Shown: positions 15,901-23,686, counted from the first letter of the stretch. The stretch is DNA of 51,691 bases from Chersky-840 sp036511675 (GCA_036511675.1 DATCBU010000022.1:1-51691), one strand, 5' to 3'. Notes: a model not told the origin generated them from the sequence alone. Made by a program: numbers and translations.

Positions 15901-16670
15901 GCCTTGGCGGTGTGGACCTTGCGCACCAGGTCCTCGTAGGCGATCACGAAGGCCCGGAAGTCGAGGGACTCCGCGGCGCAGATCACCGGGACCAGGAGCG
16001 TGCGCGTGCCGTCGGACTTCTCGAGGTCCACGGCGAGGCCCAGGCCCACATGGTCGTGGTGCATCACGCCCGGCTTCCCCGGACCGTCGGCGTCGGGGAC
16101 GAAGCTGGAGTTGAGGGCGGGCACCGCCTGCAGCGCCCGCACCACGGCGAAGCCGATGAGATGGGTGAAGCTGACCTTGCCCCCCGAGGTGCGCGCCAGG
16201 TGCTGGTTCAGGATCGACCGGTTCACCTCCAGGAGCTTGGCGGGGACCGAACGGACACTGGTGGCGGTGGGAACCGACAACGACGCCGCCATGTTCTGGG
16301 CGATGCGCGCCGCCGCGCCTCGAAGCGGCAACGCCGTGGGCGTGGGGGGCGCTGTGCCACCGTCGGGCCGGGCGCCCGCATCGGGGACGACGGTCACGGG
16401 CGAGCGTGGCGCCGGAGCGGAAGACGGCGCCGGAGCGGGAGACAGCGCCGGAGCGCGAGCCACCGGCGGGAGCGCCACCACCGGAGATGGGGGCACCGCG
16501 GCGGTGGCCACACCACCGGGGACGTAGTCGGCGAAGAACTCGCGCCAGCTCTCGCTCACCGACGAGGGGTCGTTGCGGTACTCCTCGAACATGTCGTCGA
16601 CCAGCCAGGCGTTGGGCCCGAACGCACCACCGGCCGGGGGGCTCGTGACTCTGGCCTGGTCCTGGGACAT
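12924..16670 (-). CDS. kgd: Multifunctional 2-oxoglutarate dehydrogenase E2-E1 / 2-oxoglutarate decarboxylase
   Basis: A 1248-residue actinobacterial Kgd/OdhA-type enzyme of the TCA cycle. In order: an N-terminal helix segment (FGPNAWLVDDMFEEYRNDP) typical of E1o; a Pro/Ala-rich linker (about residues 60-120); an E2-like succinyltransferase domain without a lipoyl domain, ending in STYDHRIIQG with the catalytic His; and a thiamine-diphosphate E1 domain (HRGRLNVLANI, GDVKYHKG, HGDAAFAGQG, then the transketolase-like C-terminal half). It decarboxylates 2-oxoglutarate and can pass succinyl units to a lipoyl protein encoded elsewhere. The size matches mycobacterial Kgd (about 1230). The start is the ATG at 16670, with TAGGAT 7 nt upstream. 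It converges with the HAD gene, and a divergent hydrolase lies upstream. Confidence 0.95.
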   Translation of the reverse strand: MSQDQARVTSPPAGGAFGPNAWLVDDMFEEYRNDPSSVSESWREFFADYVPGGVATAAVPPSPVVALPPVARAPALSPAPAPSSAPAPRSPVTVVPDAGARPDGGTAPPTPTALPLRGAAARIAQNMAASLSVPTATSVRSVPAKLLEVNRSILNQHLARTSGGKVSFTHLIGFAVVRALQAVPALNSSFVPDADGPGKPGVMHHDHVGLGLAVDLEKSDGTRTLLVPVICAAESLDFRAFVIAYEDLVRKVHTAKATPDDFAGATVTLTNPGTLGTMQSVPRLMPGQGAIIGVGALGYPAEFQAADRRSLAQIGVGPVVTLTSTYDHRIIQGAESGLFLTHMSECLTGQHDFYESVFAAMDVPYQPVRWQADVNAADSEQMRLVKQVHVQSLINMYRVRGHLIADLDPLSAEPRPLHPELDPTTYGLTLWDLDREFVVDGLAGRHTLTLGEALDILRDAYCRTLGIEYMHIQDPEQKRWIQQHTEGMPTTLDSVEQRHILDRLNAAEAFERFLHTRYVGQKRFGLEGAESTIVLLDTVLEECTVAGATEAVLGMAHRGRLNVLANIVGKSYGEIFREFEGDLDPDSVQGSGDVKYHKGATGKFVARAGSELTVTLASNPSHLEAVDPVVEGMVRAKQDMVGGDHCFDVLSVLVHGDAAFAGQGVVAETLELSQLTGYRTGGTIHVVVNNQLGFTTAPESARSSLYPTDVAKMVQAPVFHVNGDDPEACLRAARLAFGFRQAFHKDVVIDLVCYRRHGHNEGDDPSYTQPRMYAIIEGKRSVRKLYTESLVRRGDITVDDAERALEDFQARLQVALDETRQSAPPRPTVLRAPDPVPAPRPSIATGVGRDELERLAVAATAVPEGFTVHPKLLRQFEQRAQLVAGGEVDWALGEALALGSIVLEGTDVRLSGQDTRRGTFSQRHAVLVDYRTGEEWVPLAHLPGDDVGRFGVHDSLLSEYAAVGFEYGYSVEAPDALVAWEAQFGDFANGAQIIIDNFFVSADDKWGQHSGLVLLLPHGYEGQGPEHSSARIERFLTLCARDNMRLAQPTTAAQYFHLLRSQTHGMGRQPLVVFTPKSLLRARQSRSGIEQLTAGSFAEVVDDPAADASAPGTIDPGAVRRVLLCSGKVAFDAMARRDALIGAQEGLPEPGVDPAAVAVVRVEQLYPWPEEALAAVLGRYPDAEQVVWVQEEPENMGAWSFAHGRLHRLLRERFTLTHVSRAESASPATGSAALHALEQEDLLRRAFS
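16408..16461 (-). repeat. Three 18-bp in-frame tandem repeats in the kgd linker
   Basis: Units at 16408-16425, 16426-16443 and 16444-16461 differ at only a few bases and share a GCGCCGGAGCG core. They encode the Ser/Pro/Ala linker between the N-terminal helix and the E2-like domain, so copy-number change would alter linker length without a frameshift. Confidence 0.8.
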
Positions 16671-16677
16671 CACTTCG

Positions 16678-16683
16678 ATCCTA
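16678..16683 (-). promoter_or_regulatory. Putative leaderless -10 hexamer (TAGGAT) for kgd
   Basis: TAGGAT on the minus strand ends 7 nt before the ATG of kgd at 16670. Confidence 0.5.
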
Positions 16684-16724
16684 CCGGGGCACCTGGGGCG
16701 GGAAGTCCCATGTGCACCAGGCAT

Positions 16725-16730
16725 TACCCT
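16725..16730 (+). promoter_or_regulatory. Putative -10 hexamer (TACCCT) in front of a 12-codon leader ORF
   Basis: TACCCT is followed by 8 nt and an ATG at 16739. That ATG opens a 12-codon ORF and not the annotated hydrolase frame. Together with the kgd hexamer this makes a divergent promoter region within 16671-16738. Confidence 0.4.
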
Positions 16731-16738
16731 TGCGCACC

Positions 16739-16777
16739 ATGTCCTTCGCGCCCCGCTCGCCTGCCCGCCGACGGTGA
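16739..16777 (+). CDS. Candidate 12-codon leader ORF coupled to the hydrolase
   Basis: ATG at 16739 encodes MSFAPRSPARRR and stops at TGA 16775-16777, which overlaps the GTG start of the hydrolase (GTGA). The ATG sits 8 nt after a TACCCT hexamer, the spacing of other leaderless starts here. It may be a real Arg-rich leader peptide that couples translation. Alternatively, it is the true N-terminus of the hydrolase separated by a one-base frameshift. Confidence 0.35.
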   Translation: MSFAPRSPARRR

Positions 16778-17583
16778 GCGCGCCTCCCGACGGCCTGCAC
16801 GTCGTCGAGCACGGCACAGGGCGCGCCGACCGGGACCGGCGCGCACCCACGGTCGTGCTCGTCCACGGATCACTCGACCGGGGGGCGTCGTTCGCGCGCA
16901 CCGTGCGCCGGCTCAACGACCTCCACGTCGTGACCTACGACCGCCGCGGCTACCACCACTCGCGTGCCATGCCCCTGGCGCAGACGCTCGAGGAGCACAT
17001 CGCCGATCTCGTGGCCGTGGTGGGCGACGGGCCCGCCGTGGTGGTGGGCCACTCCTACGGGGGTGACGTCGCGCTGGGCGCCGCGCTGGCCGCCCCCGAC
17101 GTCATCGGTGCCGTCGGCGCCTACGAGCCGCCCCTCCCCTGGTTCGACTGGTGGCCTCGGCGAAGCGCCTCGAGCATCACCGACGAGGGCCCGGCCACCT
17201 TCGCCGAGGGGTTCTTCCGCCGCGTGGTGGGTGACGCGGGTTGGGAACGGCTCAGCGATCAGGCCCGTGCCGATCGGCACGCCGACGGCCCCGCCCTGGT
17301 GGCCGAGCTGGCCGACCTACGCCGGCACGGGGCACCCTTCGACGTGGCCACGCTGCGCGTGCCCCTGGTGCTCGGACGGGGCAGCGAATCGGTGCCGCAT
17401 CACCGGCGCGCCGTCGACGCCCTGGTCGAGCTGGTCCCCGGGTCCGAGGTCGTCGACATCCCCGGATCGGCGCACGGCGCCCCGCTCAGCCATCCCGACG
17501 CCTTCGCCGCCTTCGTCCGGCGCGTGGTCGAACGGGCCACCGGCACGGCGCGCCAGGGGTCGGCGGCGCCCGCTCAGGCCTGA
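16774..17583 (+). CDS. Alpha/beta-fold hydrolase
   Basis: A 269-residue alpha/beta hydrolase. Seen: VLVHGSLDRG (oxyanion hole), YDRRGYHHS, the nucleophile elbow GHSYGG, and a C-terminal GSAHGAPLSHPD supplying the catalytic His. A lid region follows the elbow (PPLPWFDWWPRR). The substrate is unknown; esterase, lactonase and C-C hydrolase are all possible. GTG 16774 is chosen because it overlaps the TGA of the 12-codon leader ORF; there is no ribosome binding site. Its last 10 bp overlap the 3' end of the acyl-CoA dehydrogenase on the other strand. Confidence 0.8.
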   Translation: MSAPPDGLHVVEHGTGRADRDRRAPTVVLVHGSLDRGASFARTVRRLNDLHVVTYDRRGYHHSRAMPLAQTLEEHIADLVAVVGDGPAVVVGHSYGGDVALGAALAAPDVIGAVGAYEPPLPWFDWWPRRSASSITDEGPATFAEGFFRRVVGDAGWERLSDQARADRHADGPALVAELADLRRHGAPFDVATLRVPLVLGRGSESVPHHRRAVDALVELVPGSEVVDIPGSAHGAPLSHPDAFAAFVRRVVERATGTARQGSAAPAQA

Positions 17584-18782
17584 AGGGCCCGGCGCGACTC
17601 CGCCCACGACCGGGCGGCTTCGACGTCGACGTCGTGGGGAAGCCCGAGGACGCGCTCGGCGATGATGTTGCGCTGCACCTCGGCCGTGCCCCCACCGATG
17701 GTGAGTGCCCTCGAGAACAGATAGCCCTTGGCCCACACCGACGCCGGCCACGGGGCGTCGGTCGGGTCGGTCGTGCGCGCCGACGCCAGCCCCTGGGCGG
17801 GCCCGGCGTCGGCCAAGAGGCCGTAGGCCCCCGCCACCGCCTCGGCCAGCTCCATGACCCGCTGCCCGTGGTCGTCGGCCAGGGCCTTGCGCACTGATGC
17901 CTCGGGGCCCGGCGCCCGACCCGCCAGCGCCGCGCTGACGGTGCGCAGCCGGATGAGGCGCAGGATCTCCCCCTCGATCCACACCCGGGCCAGGCGTTGG
18001 CGCAGTCCCGCGTCCGACACCCCCCCGCCCCGGCGCACGATGTCGAGCAGGTCGCCGATGGTGGGTCCCTGCCCCCACAGCGCGCCCTCCCCCGACAGCG
18101 ACACCCGCTCGTTGCCGAGCGTCACCTTGGCCAGCGCCCACCCGGCGTTGACCTCACCCACGAGGTTGTCAGCGGGCAGGCGCACCTCGTCGAGGAACAC
18201 CTCGTTGAAGGCGTGGTCACCGGTCATGTCCACGATGGGTCGGATGGTCACACCGGGCGCGTCCATGGGGCACACGAAGTACGAGATCCCCTGATGCTTG
18301 GCCACGTCGGGCTCGGTGCGCGCCAACAGGATCCCCAGAGCGGCGATGTGGGCGAAACTCGTCCACACCTTCTGGCCCGTCACCACCCACTCGTCGCCGT
18401 CGCGCACGGCCCGGGTCGAGAGCCCGGCCAGGTCCGAACCCGCGCCGGGCTCGGAGAACAACTGGCACCAGATCTCCTCCCCCGCCAGCAGCGGGAGCAG
18501 GTACCGCTGCTTCTGGGCCTCGGTCCCGGCGTGCACCAGCGTCGGGCCCGCCCACCCGATGCCGATCTGGTTGAAGGGACGGCGCACGCCCGCCCGGCGC
18601 AGCTCGTCGTCGATGACGAGCTGGGCGATGGGATCGGCGTCGAGACCCCACGGACGCGGCCAGTGGGGGGCGACGTACCCCGCGGCGGCGAGCAGGCGGG
18701 GTGAGGGGTCGGGGTTGGCACCCAGCCACGCCCGGAACTCGGCGCGTGCCGGATGATCGTCTCCGGGCAGGGCGAGGTCCAC
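17574..18782 (-). CDS. Acyl-CoA dehydrogenase family protein
   Basis: A 402-residue flavoprotein of the acyl-CoA dehydrogenase family, catalysing alpha,beta-desaturation of an acyl-CoA thioester. Recognisable blocks: CQLFSEPGAGSDLAGLSTRA (FAD/substrate signature), WVVTGQKVWTSFAH, the beta-barrel segment GISYFVCPM, and the C-terminal YLFSRALTIGGGTAEVQRNIIAERVLGLP, which contains the FAD-binding loop. The length is normal. The start is the GTG at 18782, with TACGCT 8 nt before it; the open frame further upstream is an antisense shadow of the acyl-CoA synthetase. The synthetase diverges only 24 bp away, which suggests a joint role in fatty-acid or steroid-side-chain catabolism. Confidence 0.9.
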   Translation of the reverse strand: MDLALPGDDHPARAEFRAWLGANPDPSPRLLAAAGYVAPHWPRPWGLDADPIAQLVIDDELRRAGVRRPFNQIGIGWAGPTLVHAGTEAQKQRYLLPLLAGEEIWCQLFSEPGAGSDLAGLSTRAVRDGDEWVVTGQKVWTSFAHIAALGILLARTEPDVAKHQGISYFVCPMDAPGVTIRPIVDMTGDHAFNEVFLDEVRLPADNLVGEVNAGWALAKVTLGNERVSLSGEGALWGQGPTIGDLLDIVRRGGGVSDAGLRQRLARVWIEGEILRLIRLRTVSAALAGRAPGPEASVRKALADDHGQRVMELAEAVAGAYGLLADAGPAQGLASARTTDPTDAPWPASVWAKGYLFSRALTIGGGTAEVQRNIIAERVLGLPHDVDVEAARSWAESRRALQA

Positions 18783-18806
18783 AGCGAGGCAGCGTAGGCT
18801 GCGCCG
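18783..18806. promoter_or_regulatory. 24-bp divergent region with overlapping -10 hexamers
   Basis: The decamer AGCGTAGGCT (18791-18800) contains TAGGCT on the plus strand (18795-18800), 6 nt before the synthetase GTG, and TACGCT on the minus strand (18791-18796 on plus coordinates), 8 nt before the dehydrogenase GTG. The two hexamers share a TA step, so RNA polymerase could probably occupy only one direction at a time. Both -35 regions would lie inside the opposite gene. Confidence 0.5.
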
Positions 18807-20423
18807 GTGACCGACTGGAACTTTGCCGACGTGTGGGAAACCGTGGCCGACACCGTGCCCCAAGGGCTCAGCGCCATCCACGGCGAGCGCCGCCTGACCT
18901 GGGCCGACACCGAGCGTCGGGCCAACGGGGTGGCGCAGTCCCTCCTCGACCTCGGGGTCGTCCATCAGGACAAGGTGGCCCACTACCTCTACAACGGCCC
19001 GGAGTACATGGAGTCGACCTTCGCCATCTTGAAGGCCGGCCTCGTGCCCGTGAACACCAACTACCGCTACACCGACGACGAGCTCGTCTACCTGTGGGAC
19101 AACGCCGACGCCGTGGCCGTCCTCTTCCACGGGGCCTTCTCGCAGCGCATCGCCGGGCTGCGGGCACGAGTGCCGTTGGTCCGGGCCTGGCTGTGGGTGG
19201 ACGACGGCACCGACGAGTGCCCGTCGTGGGCGACGCCCTACGAACACGCGGCGGAGAGCGGGGCGGCGCGCCCCGAACCCCGGTGGGCACGCAACGGTGA
19301 CGACCTCTACTTCCTCTACACCGGTGGCACCACGGGCATGCCCAAAGGCGTCATGTGGCGCCAGGACGACCTCTTCGCCCGACTCAACGCCGGGAACCTC
19401 CTGCGCATACCCGAGGACGGGGGCGCCGACGGGGTCCGCAAGACCATCGTGGGCCCGGGGCCGCTCCATCTCCCCGCCTGCCCCCTCATGCACGGCACGG
19501 GCGGGTTCACGGCCATGGCGGCCATGACCGTGGGCGGCTGCATCGTGACCCTCACCAATCGCCGCTTCGACCCCGTCGAGCTCCTCGACACCGTCGACCG
19601 CGACAACGTCAACACCGTGGCCATCGTGGGCGACGCCTTCGCCAAGCCCATCCTGCGCGCCCTCGACGACCACCCCGGGCGGTGGCGGCTGTCCACACTG
19701 CTCGCCTTCGTGTCCTCGGGCGTCATGTGGAGCGAAGAGACCAAGCAGGGTTTGCTGCACCACCACCCCAACCTCATGCTCATCGACGCCTTCTCCTCGT
19801 CGGAGGCGATCGGGATGGGGACCTCGGTGTCGAGCGGGACCTCGGCCGAGCACACGGCGCGCTTCACCTTGAGCCCCGAGGTGCGCGTGCTTGACCCCGA
19901 GTCCGACAAGGACGTCACCCCGGGTACCGACGAGGTGGGGGTGCTCGCCCTGGGAGGTCGCAACCCCGTCGGCTACTTCAAGGACCCCGACAAGTCCTCG
20001 GCCACGTTCAAGGTCATCGACGGCGTCCGCTATTCGGTCCCCGGCGACTTCGCCACCGTGGACGCCGACGGCGCCATCCATCTCCTGGGGCGGGGCTCGG
20101 TGGTCATCAACACCGGCGGCGAGAAGGTGTTCCCCGAGGAGGTGGAGGAGGTCCTCAAGCTCCACCCCGCCGTGGCCGACGCCGTGGCCGTGGCCATCCC
20201 CGACGAGCGCTTCGGGCAGGTGGTGGCGGCGGCGGTGGAGTTGCGCCCCGGGGCCACCGCCACCGAGTCCGAGCTCACCGAGCAAGTGCGCGGCCGCCTG
20301 GCCGCCTACAAGGCCCCCAAGCGCGTGCACTTCGTCGACACCATCGGGCGGTCCCCGGCCGGCAAGGTGGACTACGCCCGCATCCGGGCCGAGACCACCG
20401 AGTGGGCGACGACGGCACCCTGA
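18807..20423 (+). CDS. AMP-forming acyl-CoA synthetase (FadD-like)
   Basis: A 538-residue adenylate-forming enzyme that activates a carboxylic acid with ATP and CoA. Motifs: P-loop YTGGTTGMPKG, an A4/A5-like region ending SSSEAIGMG, the hinge block (IPGDFATVD-type, here VPGDFATVD), LGRGSVVINTGGEKVFPEEVE, and the catalytic Lys in RSPAGKVDY near the C-terminus. The pattern MPKGVMWRQDD with GRGSVVINTGGEKV resembles mycobacterial FadD19-type enzymes, which act on steroid side chains; that subgroup is a guess. The GTG start is backed by TAGGCT 6 nt upstream. Its stop overlaps the next gene by 22 bp. Confidence 0.9.
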   Translation: MTDWNFADVWETVADTVPQGLSAIHGERRLTWADTERRANGVAQSLLDLGVVHQDKVAHYLYNGPEYMESTFAILKAGLVPVNTNYRYTDDELVYLWDNADAVAVLFHGAFSQRIAGLRARVPLVRAWLWVDDGTDECPSWATPYEHAAESGAARPEPRWARNGDDLYFLYTGGTTGMPKGVMWRQDDLFARLNAGNLLRIPEDGGADGVRKTIVGPGPLHLPACPLMHGTGGFTAMAAMTVGGCIVTLTNRRFDPVELLDTVDRDNVNTVAIVGDAFAKPILRALDDHPGRWRLSTLLAFVSSGVMWSEETKQGLLHHHPNLMLIDAFSSSEAIGMGTSVSSGTSAEHTARFTLSPEVRVLDPESDKDVTPGTDEVGVLALGGRNPVGYFKDPDKSSATFKVIDGVRYSVPGDFATVDADGAIHLLGRGSVVINTGGEKVFPEEVEEVLKLHPAVADAVAVAIPDERFGQVVAAAVELRPGATATESELTEQVRGRLAAYKAPKRVHFVDTIGRSPAGKVDYARIRAETTEWATTAP

Positions 20424-21295
20424 ACGGCGGCATCCTGAACGACGGGGACGGGCGCCACCCACGCGCCCTCGAGGGCGTGGCGCGCTGGCCCGTGGGCTCG
20501 GTCGCCGCCGGCGTGGTGCGCCGCACCCCCGACGGCGTGGTCGAGGTGGCGGAACGGTCCGGTGACCTCGGGGCACCCTTTGCCTGGGCATCGGTCACCA
20601 AGCTGCTCGTGGCCCTGGCGGTGCTGGTGGCCGTGGAGGAGGGCACCCTGGCCCTCGACGACCCGGCCGGCCCCCCTGGGTCGACGATCCGTCACCTCCT
20701 GGCCCACGCCTCGGGCCTGGGGCCCGACGCCGAGGCACCGCTCAGCGCCCCCGGCCGGCGGCGCATCTACTCCAACATCGGCTACGAGGTGCTGGCGCAG
20801 CACGTGGCGCACGCCTCGGGCATGGCATTCTCCGACTACCTGCGCACCGGCGTGGTCCTCCCTCTGGCCATGACCGGCACCGAGCTCCGTCCCGGGACGT
20901 CGCCGGCGTCGGGAGGGCGCGGGCCCGTGCGGGACCTGCTCGCCCTCGCCGCCGAGCTCCTGGCGCCGCGCCTGGTGTCGCCCGCCACCCTGGCAGAGGC
21001 CACCTCGGTGGCCTTCCCGGGCCTGGCCGGCGTGCTCCCGGGCTTCGGCCGGTTCGACCCCTGCGACTGGGGCCTGGGCTTCGAGATCCGCGACGCCAAG
21101 GCCCCGCACTGGACCGGCACCCGCAACTCGCCGGGCACCTTCGGCCATTTCGGGCAGTCGGGGAGCTTCGTGTGGGTCGACCCCGTGGCCCAGGTGGCGT
21201 GCGCGGCGCTGTGCGACCGGGACTTCGGCCCCTGGGCCCACTCGGCGTGGCCCGCCCTGGCCGACGCCGTGCTGGAGGACTGGGCCCTGGCCTAG
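20402..21295 (+). CDS. Serine hydrolase of the beta-lactamase/DD-peptidase fold
   Basis: A 297-residue class C beta-lactamase-like protein. The SxxK motif is in WASVTKLL, the YxN motif in IYSNIGYE, and an HFGQSG block takes the KTG/HxG position near the C-terminus. There is no signal peptide, so it is probably cytoplasmic; members of this family include esterases and lactonases as well as peptidases. GTG 20402 is chosen as the start because it lies within the 3' end of the synthetase gene (22-bp overlap), typical of coupled operon genes; a GTG or ATG further inside is possible. Being joined to a CoA ligase suggests an ester or lactone substrate, as inference. Confidence 0.78.
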   Translation: MGDDGTLNGGILNDGDGRHPRALEGVARWPVGSVAAGVVRRTPDGVVEVAERSGDLGAPFAWASVTKLLVALAVLVAVEEGTLALDDPAGPPGSTIRHLLAHASGLGPDAEAPLSAPGRRRIYSNIGYEVLAQHVAHASGMAFSDYLRTGVVLPLAMTGTELRPGTSPASGGRGPVRDLLALAAELLAPRLVSPATLAEATSVAFPGLAGVLPGFGRFDPCDWGLGFEIRDAKAPHWTGTRNSPGTFGHFGQSGSFVWVDPVAQVACAALCDRDFGPWAHSAWPALADAVLEDWALA

Positions 21296-21298
21296 GCT
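21293..21298 (+). promoter_or_regulatory. Putative leaderless -10 hexamer (TAGGCT) for the nucleotidyltransferase
   Basis: TAGGCT begins with the TAG stop codon of the preceding beta-lactamase-fold gene and lies 8 nt before the GTG at 21307. Confidence 0.4.
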
Positions 21299-21306
21299 GC
21301 CGCGGC

Positions 21307-22050
21307 GTGAAGGGCGTGATCCTGGCCGGGGGCAGCGGCACCCGGCTGCACCCGCTCACCCGCATCACCAACAAGCACCTCCTGCCCATCTACGACCGGC
21401 CCATGATCAGCTACGCCATCGAGGCGCTCGTGCTGGCCGGCATCAACGAGATGATGCTCGTGACCGGCGGCACCCACGCCGGGGAGTTCCTCCGTCTGCT
21501 GGGCAACGGCCACGAGCACGGCATCGACCGGCTCAGCTACGCCTATCAGGACCGGCCCGGGGGCATCGCCGAAGCCCTGGGCCTGGCCGAGCGGTTCGTG
21601 GCGGGCGACTCGGTGCTCGTCATGCTCGGCGACAACATCGTCGAGCGCACCTTCCGACCCACCGTGGAGCACTTCGCCAGCCAGGGTGGGGGGGCCCGCA
21701 TCGTCCTGACCGAGGCCGACGACCCCGCCCACCTGCGCCACCTCGGGGTCCCCGAGTTCGATGCCGAACGTCGCATCACCCACATCATCGAGAAGCCCGA
21801 CGACCCTCCCAGCAACTACGCCGTGACCGGCATCTACTGCTACGACCCCTCGGTGTTCGAGGTCATCGGCACCCTCGAGCCCTCGGGACGGGGCGAGCTC
21901 GAGATCACCGACGTCAACAATTACTTCGTCGAGCAGCGCACCATGGCCTACGACATCCTCGACGGCTTCTGGGGTGACGCGGGCGAGTCGATCGACGCCT
22001 ACTACGCCGTCAACGACTTCGTGCGCGCCAACGGGGCCAACAAGGGCTGA
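21307..22050 (+). CDS. rmlA: Glucose-1-phosphate thymidylyltransferase-like nucleotidyltransferase
   Basis: A 247-residue sugar nucleotidyltransferase, expected to form NDP-hexose from hexose-1-phosphate and NTP. Signature: GVILAGGSGTRLHPLT at the start, NKHLLPIYDRPMI, VMLGDNI (metal-binding Asp), IIEKPDDPPSN, TGIYCYD, and ELEITDVNNYF. This is the short form without the C-terminal allosteric extension of the approximately 290-residue RmlA. No rmlB, rmlC or rmlD is in the window, so dTDP-rhamnose synthesis here is not proven; other NDP-sugars are possible. GTG start. It converges with ftsX (24-bp gap). Confidence 0.82.
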   Translation: MKGVILAGGSGTRLHPLTRITNKHLLPIYDRPMISYAIEALVLAGINEMMLVTGGTHAGEFLRLLGNGHEHGIDRLSYAYQDRPGGIAEALGLAERFVAGDSVLVMLGDNIVERTFRPTVEHFASQGGGARIVLTEADDPAHLRHLGVPEFDAERRITHIIEKPDDPPSNYAVTGIYCYDPSVFEVIGTLEPSGRGELEITDVNNYFVEQRTMAYDILDGFWGDAGESIDAYYAVNDFVRANGANKG

Positions 22051-22074
22051 GCACCCCGAGGCCGGCGTCCGGAC

Positions 22075-22956
22075 TCAGGCGTCGAGGAAGCGGCGGATCC
22101 CCAGGTAGGAACCGAAGGACCCGATCACCACGCCGATCAGCACCACCACCAGGCTGGTGACGATCACCTCGCCCGTGGGCATCCGCATCTGGTACCAGAT
22201 GTTGCCCGTCTTGGTGTTGGAGAAGCTGTCGAGCAGGAAGTGCAGCGAGAACACCGTCAGCGAGGCGAACAGCGCCCCGAAGAGGCCCTGGGCCACGCCC
22301 TCGAACATGAACGGCACCCGGATGAACCAATTGGTGGCCCCCACCAACTTCATGACCGACACTTCGCGCCGTCGGGCGAAGATGGCCAATCGGATGGTGT
22401 TGATGATGAGCACCGATGCCGAGAGCAACAAGATGACGGCCAGCACGAAGAAGACCAATTGCAAGATGCGGCTGACCGTCTGGATGTTGTGGATGGTCTT
22501 GGTGGGCACCGCCACGCTCTTCACGCCCGGGAACTTGCCGAACTGCCGTGCTATGGCCAGGGCCTCGCTGGGGTTGTCGAGCTGGATGCGCAACGAGGCC
22601 GGCATGGTGCCCACCGTCAACACCTGGTACTCCGGCGGCGTGAGGAGGTGCTTGGACTCGGCCAGGTCGAAGGCCTGGGAGCGGTAGGTCGAGGACCGGA
22701 CATAGGGAAGCTGGTGCACCTGCTGCTCCACCGAGTCCCGCTGGGCCACCGAGACGTTGGGGTTCAGCCACACGATGGCGTCCACCCCGTGCGCCCACTG
22801 GGTCGTGGCATGGGCCACGCCCTGGCGCAGCAGCAGCGACGCCCCCACCAGCGACAGCGACACCCCCACGGTGAGCACCGCGGCGATGGTCATGAGCCGG
22901 TTGCGCCACAGGTTCGACGCCGTCTCGCGCGCCACGTAGTCCAGCGAGACCGGCAT
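22075..22956 (-). CDS. ftsX: Cell division ABC transporter permease FtsX
   Basis: A 293-residue inner membrane protein with one N-terminal helix (about residues 20-45), an extracellular domain, and three C-terminal helices (about 165-290). The conserved ending is seen in FARRREVSVMKLVGATNWFIRVPFMFEG. With FtsE it forms the type VII ABC complex that activates peptidoglycan hydrolases at the septum. Its ATG lies 1 bp after the ftsE stop, so the two are co-translated. Confidence 0.95.
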   Translation of the reverse strand: MPVSLDYVARETASNLWRNRLMTIAAVLTVGVSLSLVGASLLLRQGVAHATTQWAHGVDAIVWLNPNVSVAQRDSVEQQVHQLPYVRSSTYRSQAFDLAESKHLLTPPEYQVLTVGTMPASLRIQLDNPSEALAIARQFGKFPGVKSVAVPTKTIHNIQTVSRILQLVFFVLAVILLLSASVLIINTIRLAIFARRREVSVMKLVGATNWFIRVPFMFEGVAQGLFGALFASLTVFSLHFLLDSFSNTKTGNIWYQMRMPTGEVIVTSLVVVLIGVVIGSFGSYLGIRRFLDA

Positions 22957-22957
22957 G

Positions 22958-23686
22958 TCAGTGCGTCCCCCGCTGCAGCTGGTCCTCGGGCGCCATGCCC
23001 GCCGGGGCCATGCCGTAGACGCCCCGGGCCTGGTCGCGCACCAAGGTGCCGTGGTCGAGCTCGATGACGCGCCGGCGCATCTGGTCGACGATGCCGGCGT
23101 CGTGGGTGGCCACCACCACCGTGGTGCCGGTGCGGTTGATCCGGTCCAGCAGGCGCATGATGCCCTGACTGGTGGCGGGGTCGAGGTTCCCGGTGGGCTC
23201 GTCGGCGAGGACCACCAGGGGCCGGTTCACGAAGGCCCGCGCCACCGCCACGCGCTGCTGCTCCCCACCGGAGAGCTCGCCGGGAAGGCTCTCGTGTTTC
23301 TTCGACAACCCCACCAGGTCGAGCACCTGCGGGACCTGCTGCGCGATCACGTGCTTGGGTCGCCCGATCACCTCCAGCGCGAAGGCCACGTTCTCGAACA
23401 CCGACTTGTTGGGTAGCAGGCGGAAGTCCTGGAACACGCACCCGATGTTGCGCCGAAGGTAGGGGATCCGCCACTGGCTGAGATGACAGATGTCTCGGCC
23501 CGCCACCCAGATGCGCCCGTCCCCGGGGTCCTCCTCGCGCAGCAACAGGCGGATGAACGTCGTCTTGCCCGAGCCCGACGGGCCCACGAGAAAGACGAAT
23601 TCGCCTTTGTCGATGTCGATCGACACGTCGCGCAGCGCGATCGAGCCGCTCTTGTAGGTTTTGGTGACGTTCTCGAAACGGATCAT
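22958..23686 (-). CDS. ftsE: Cell division ATP-binding protein FtsE
   Basis: A 242-residue ABC ATPase. Walker A GPSGSGKTT, Q-loop CVFQDFRLL, signature LSGGEQQRVAVARA, Walker B VVLADEPTGNLD, and the switch His in VATHDAG are all present. The start is MIRFENVTKTY (ATG 23686), with GAGGAC about 9 nt upstream; an open extension of seven codons is less likely. It pairs with ftsX and follows prfB, as in mycobacteria. Confidence 0.95.
   Translation of the reverse strand: MIRFENVTKTYKSGSIALRDVSIDIDKGEFVFLVGPSGSGKTTFIRLLLREEDPGDGRIWVAGRDICHLSQWRIPYLRRNIGCVFQDFRLLPNKSVFENVAFALEVIGRPKHVIAQQVPQVLDLVGLSKKHESLPGELSGGEQQRVAVARAFVNRPLVVLADEPTGNLDPATSQGIMRLLDRINRTGTTVVVATHDAGIVDQMRRRVIELDHGTLVRDQARGVYGMAPAGMAPEDQLQRGTH

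Noticed and set aside
22075..23686. Possibility that ftsE/ftsX is a generic ABC exporter
   Set aside because: Motifs, sizes, 1-bp spacing and the prfB-ftsE-ftsX order all match the division pair.
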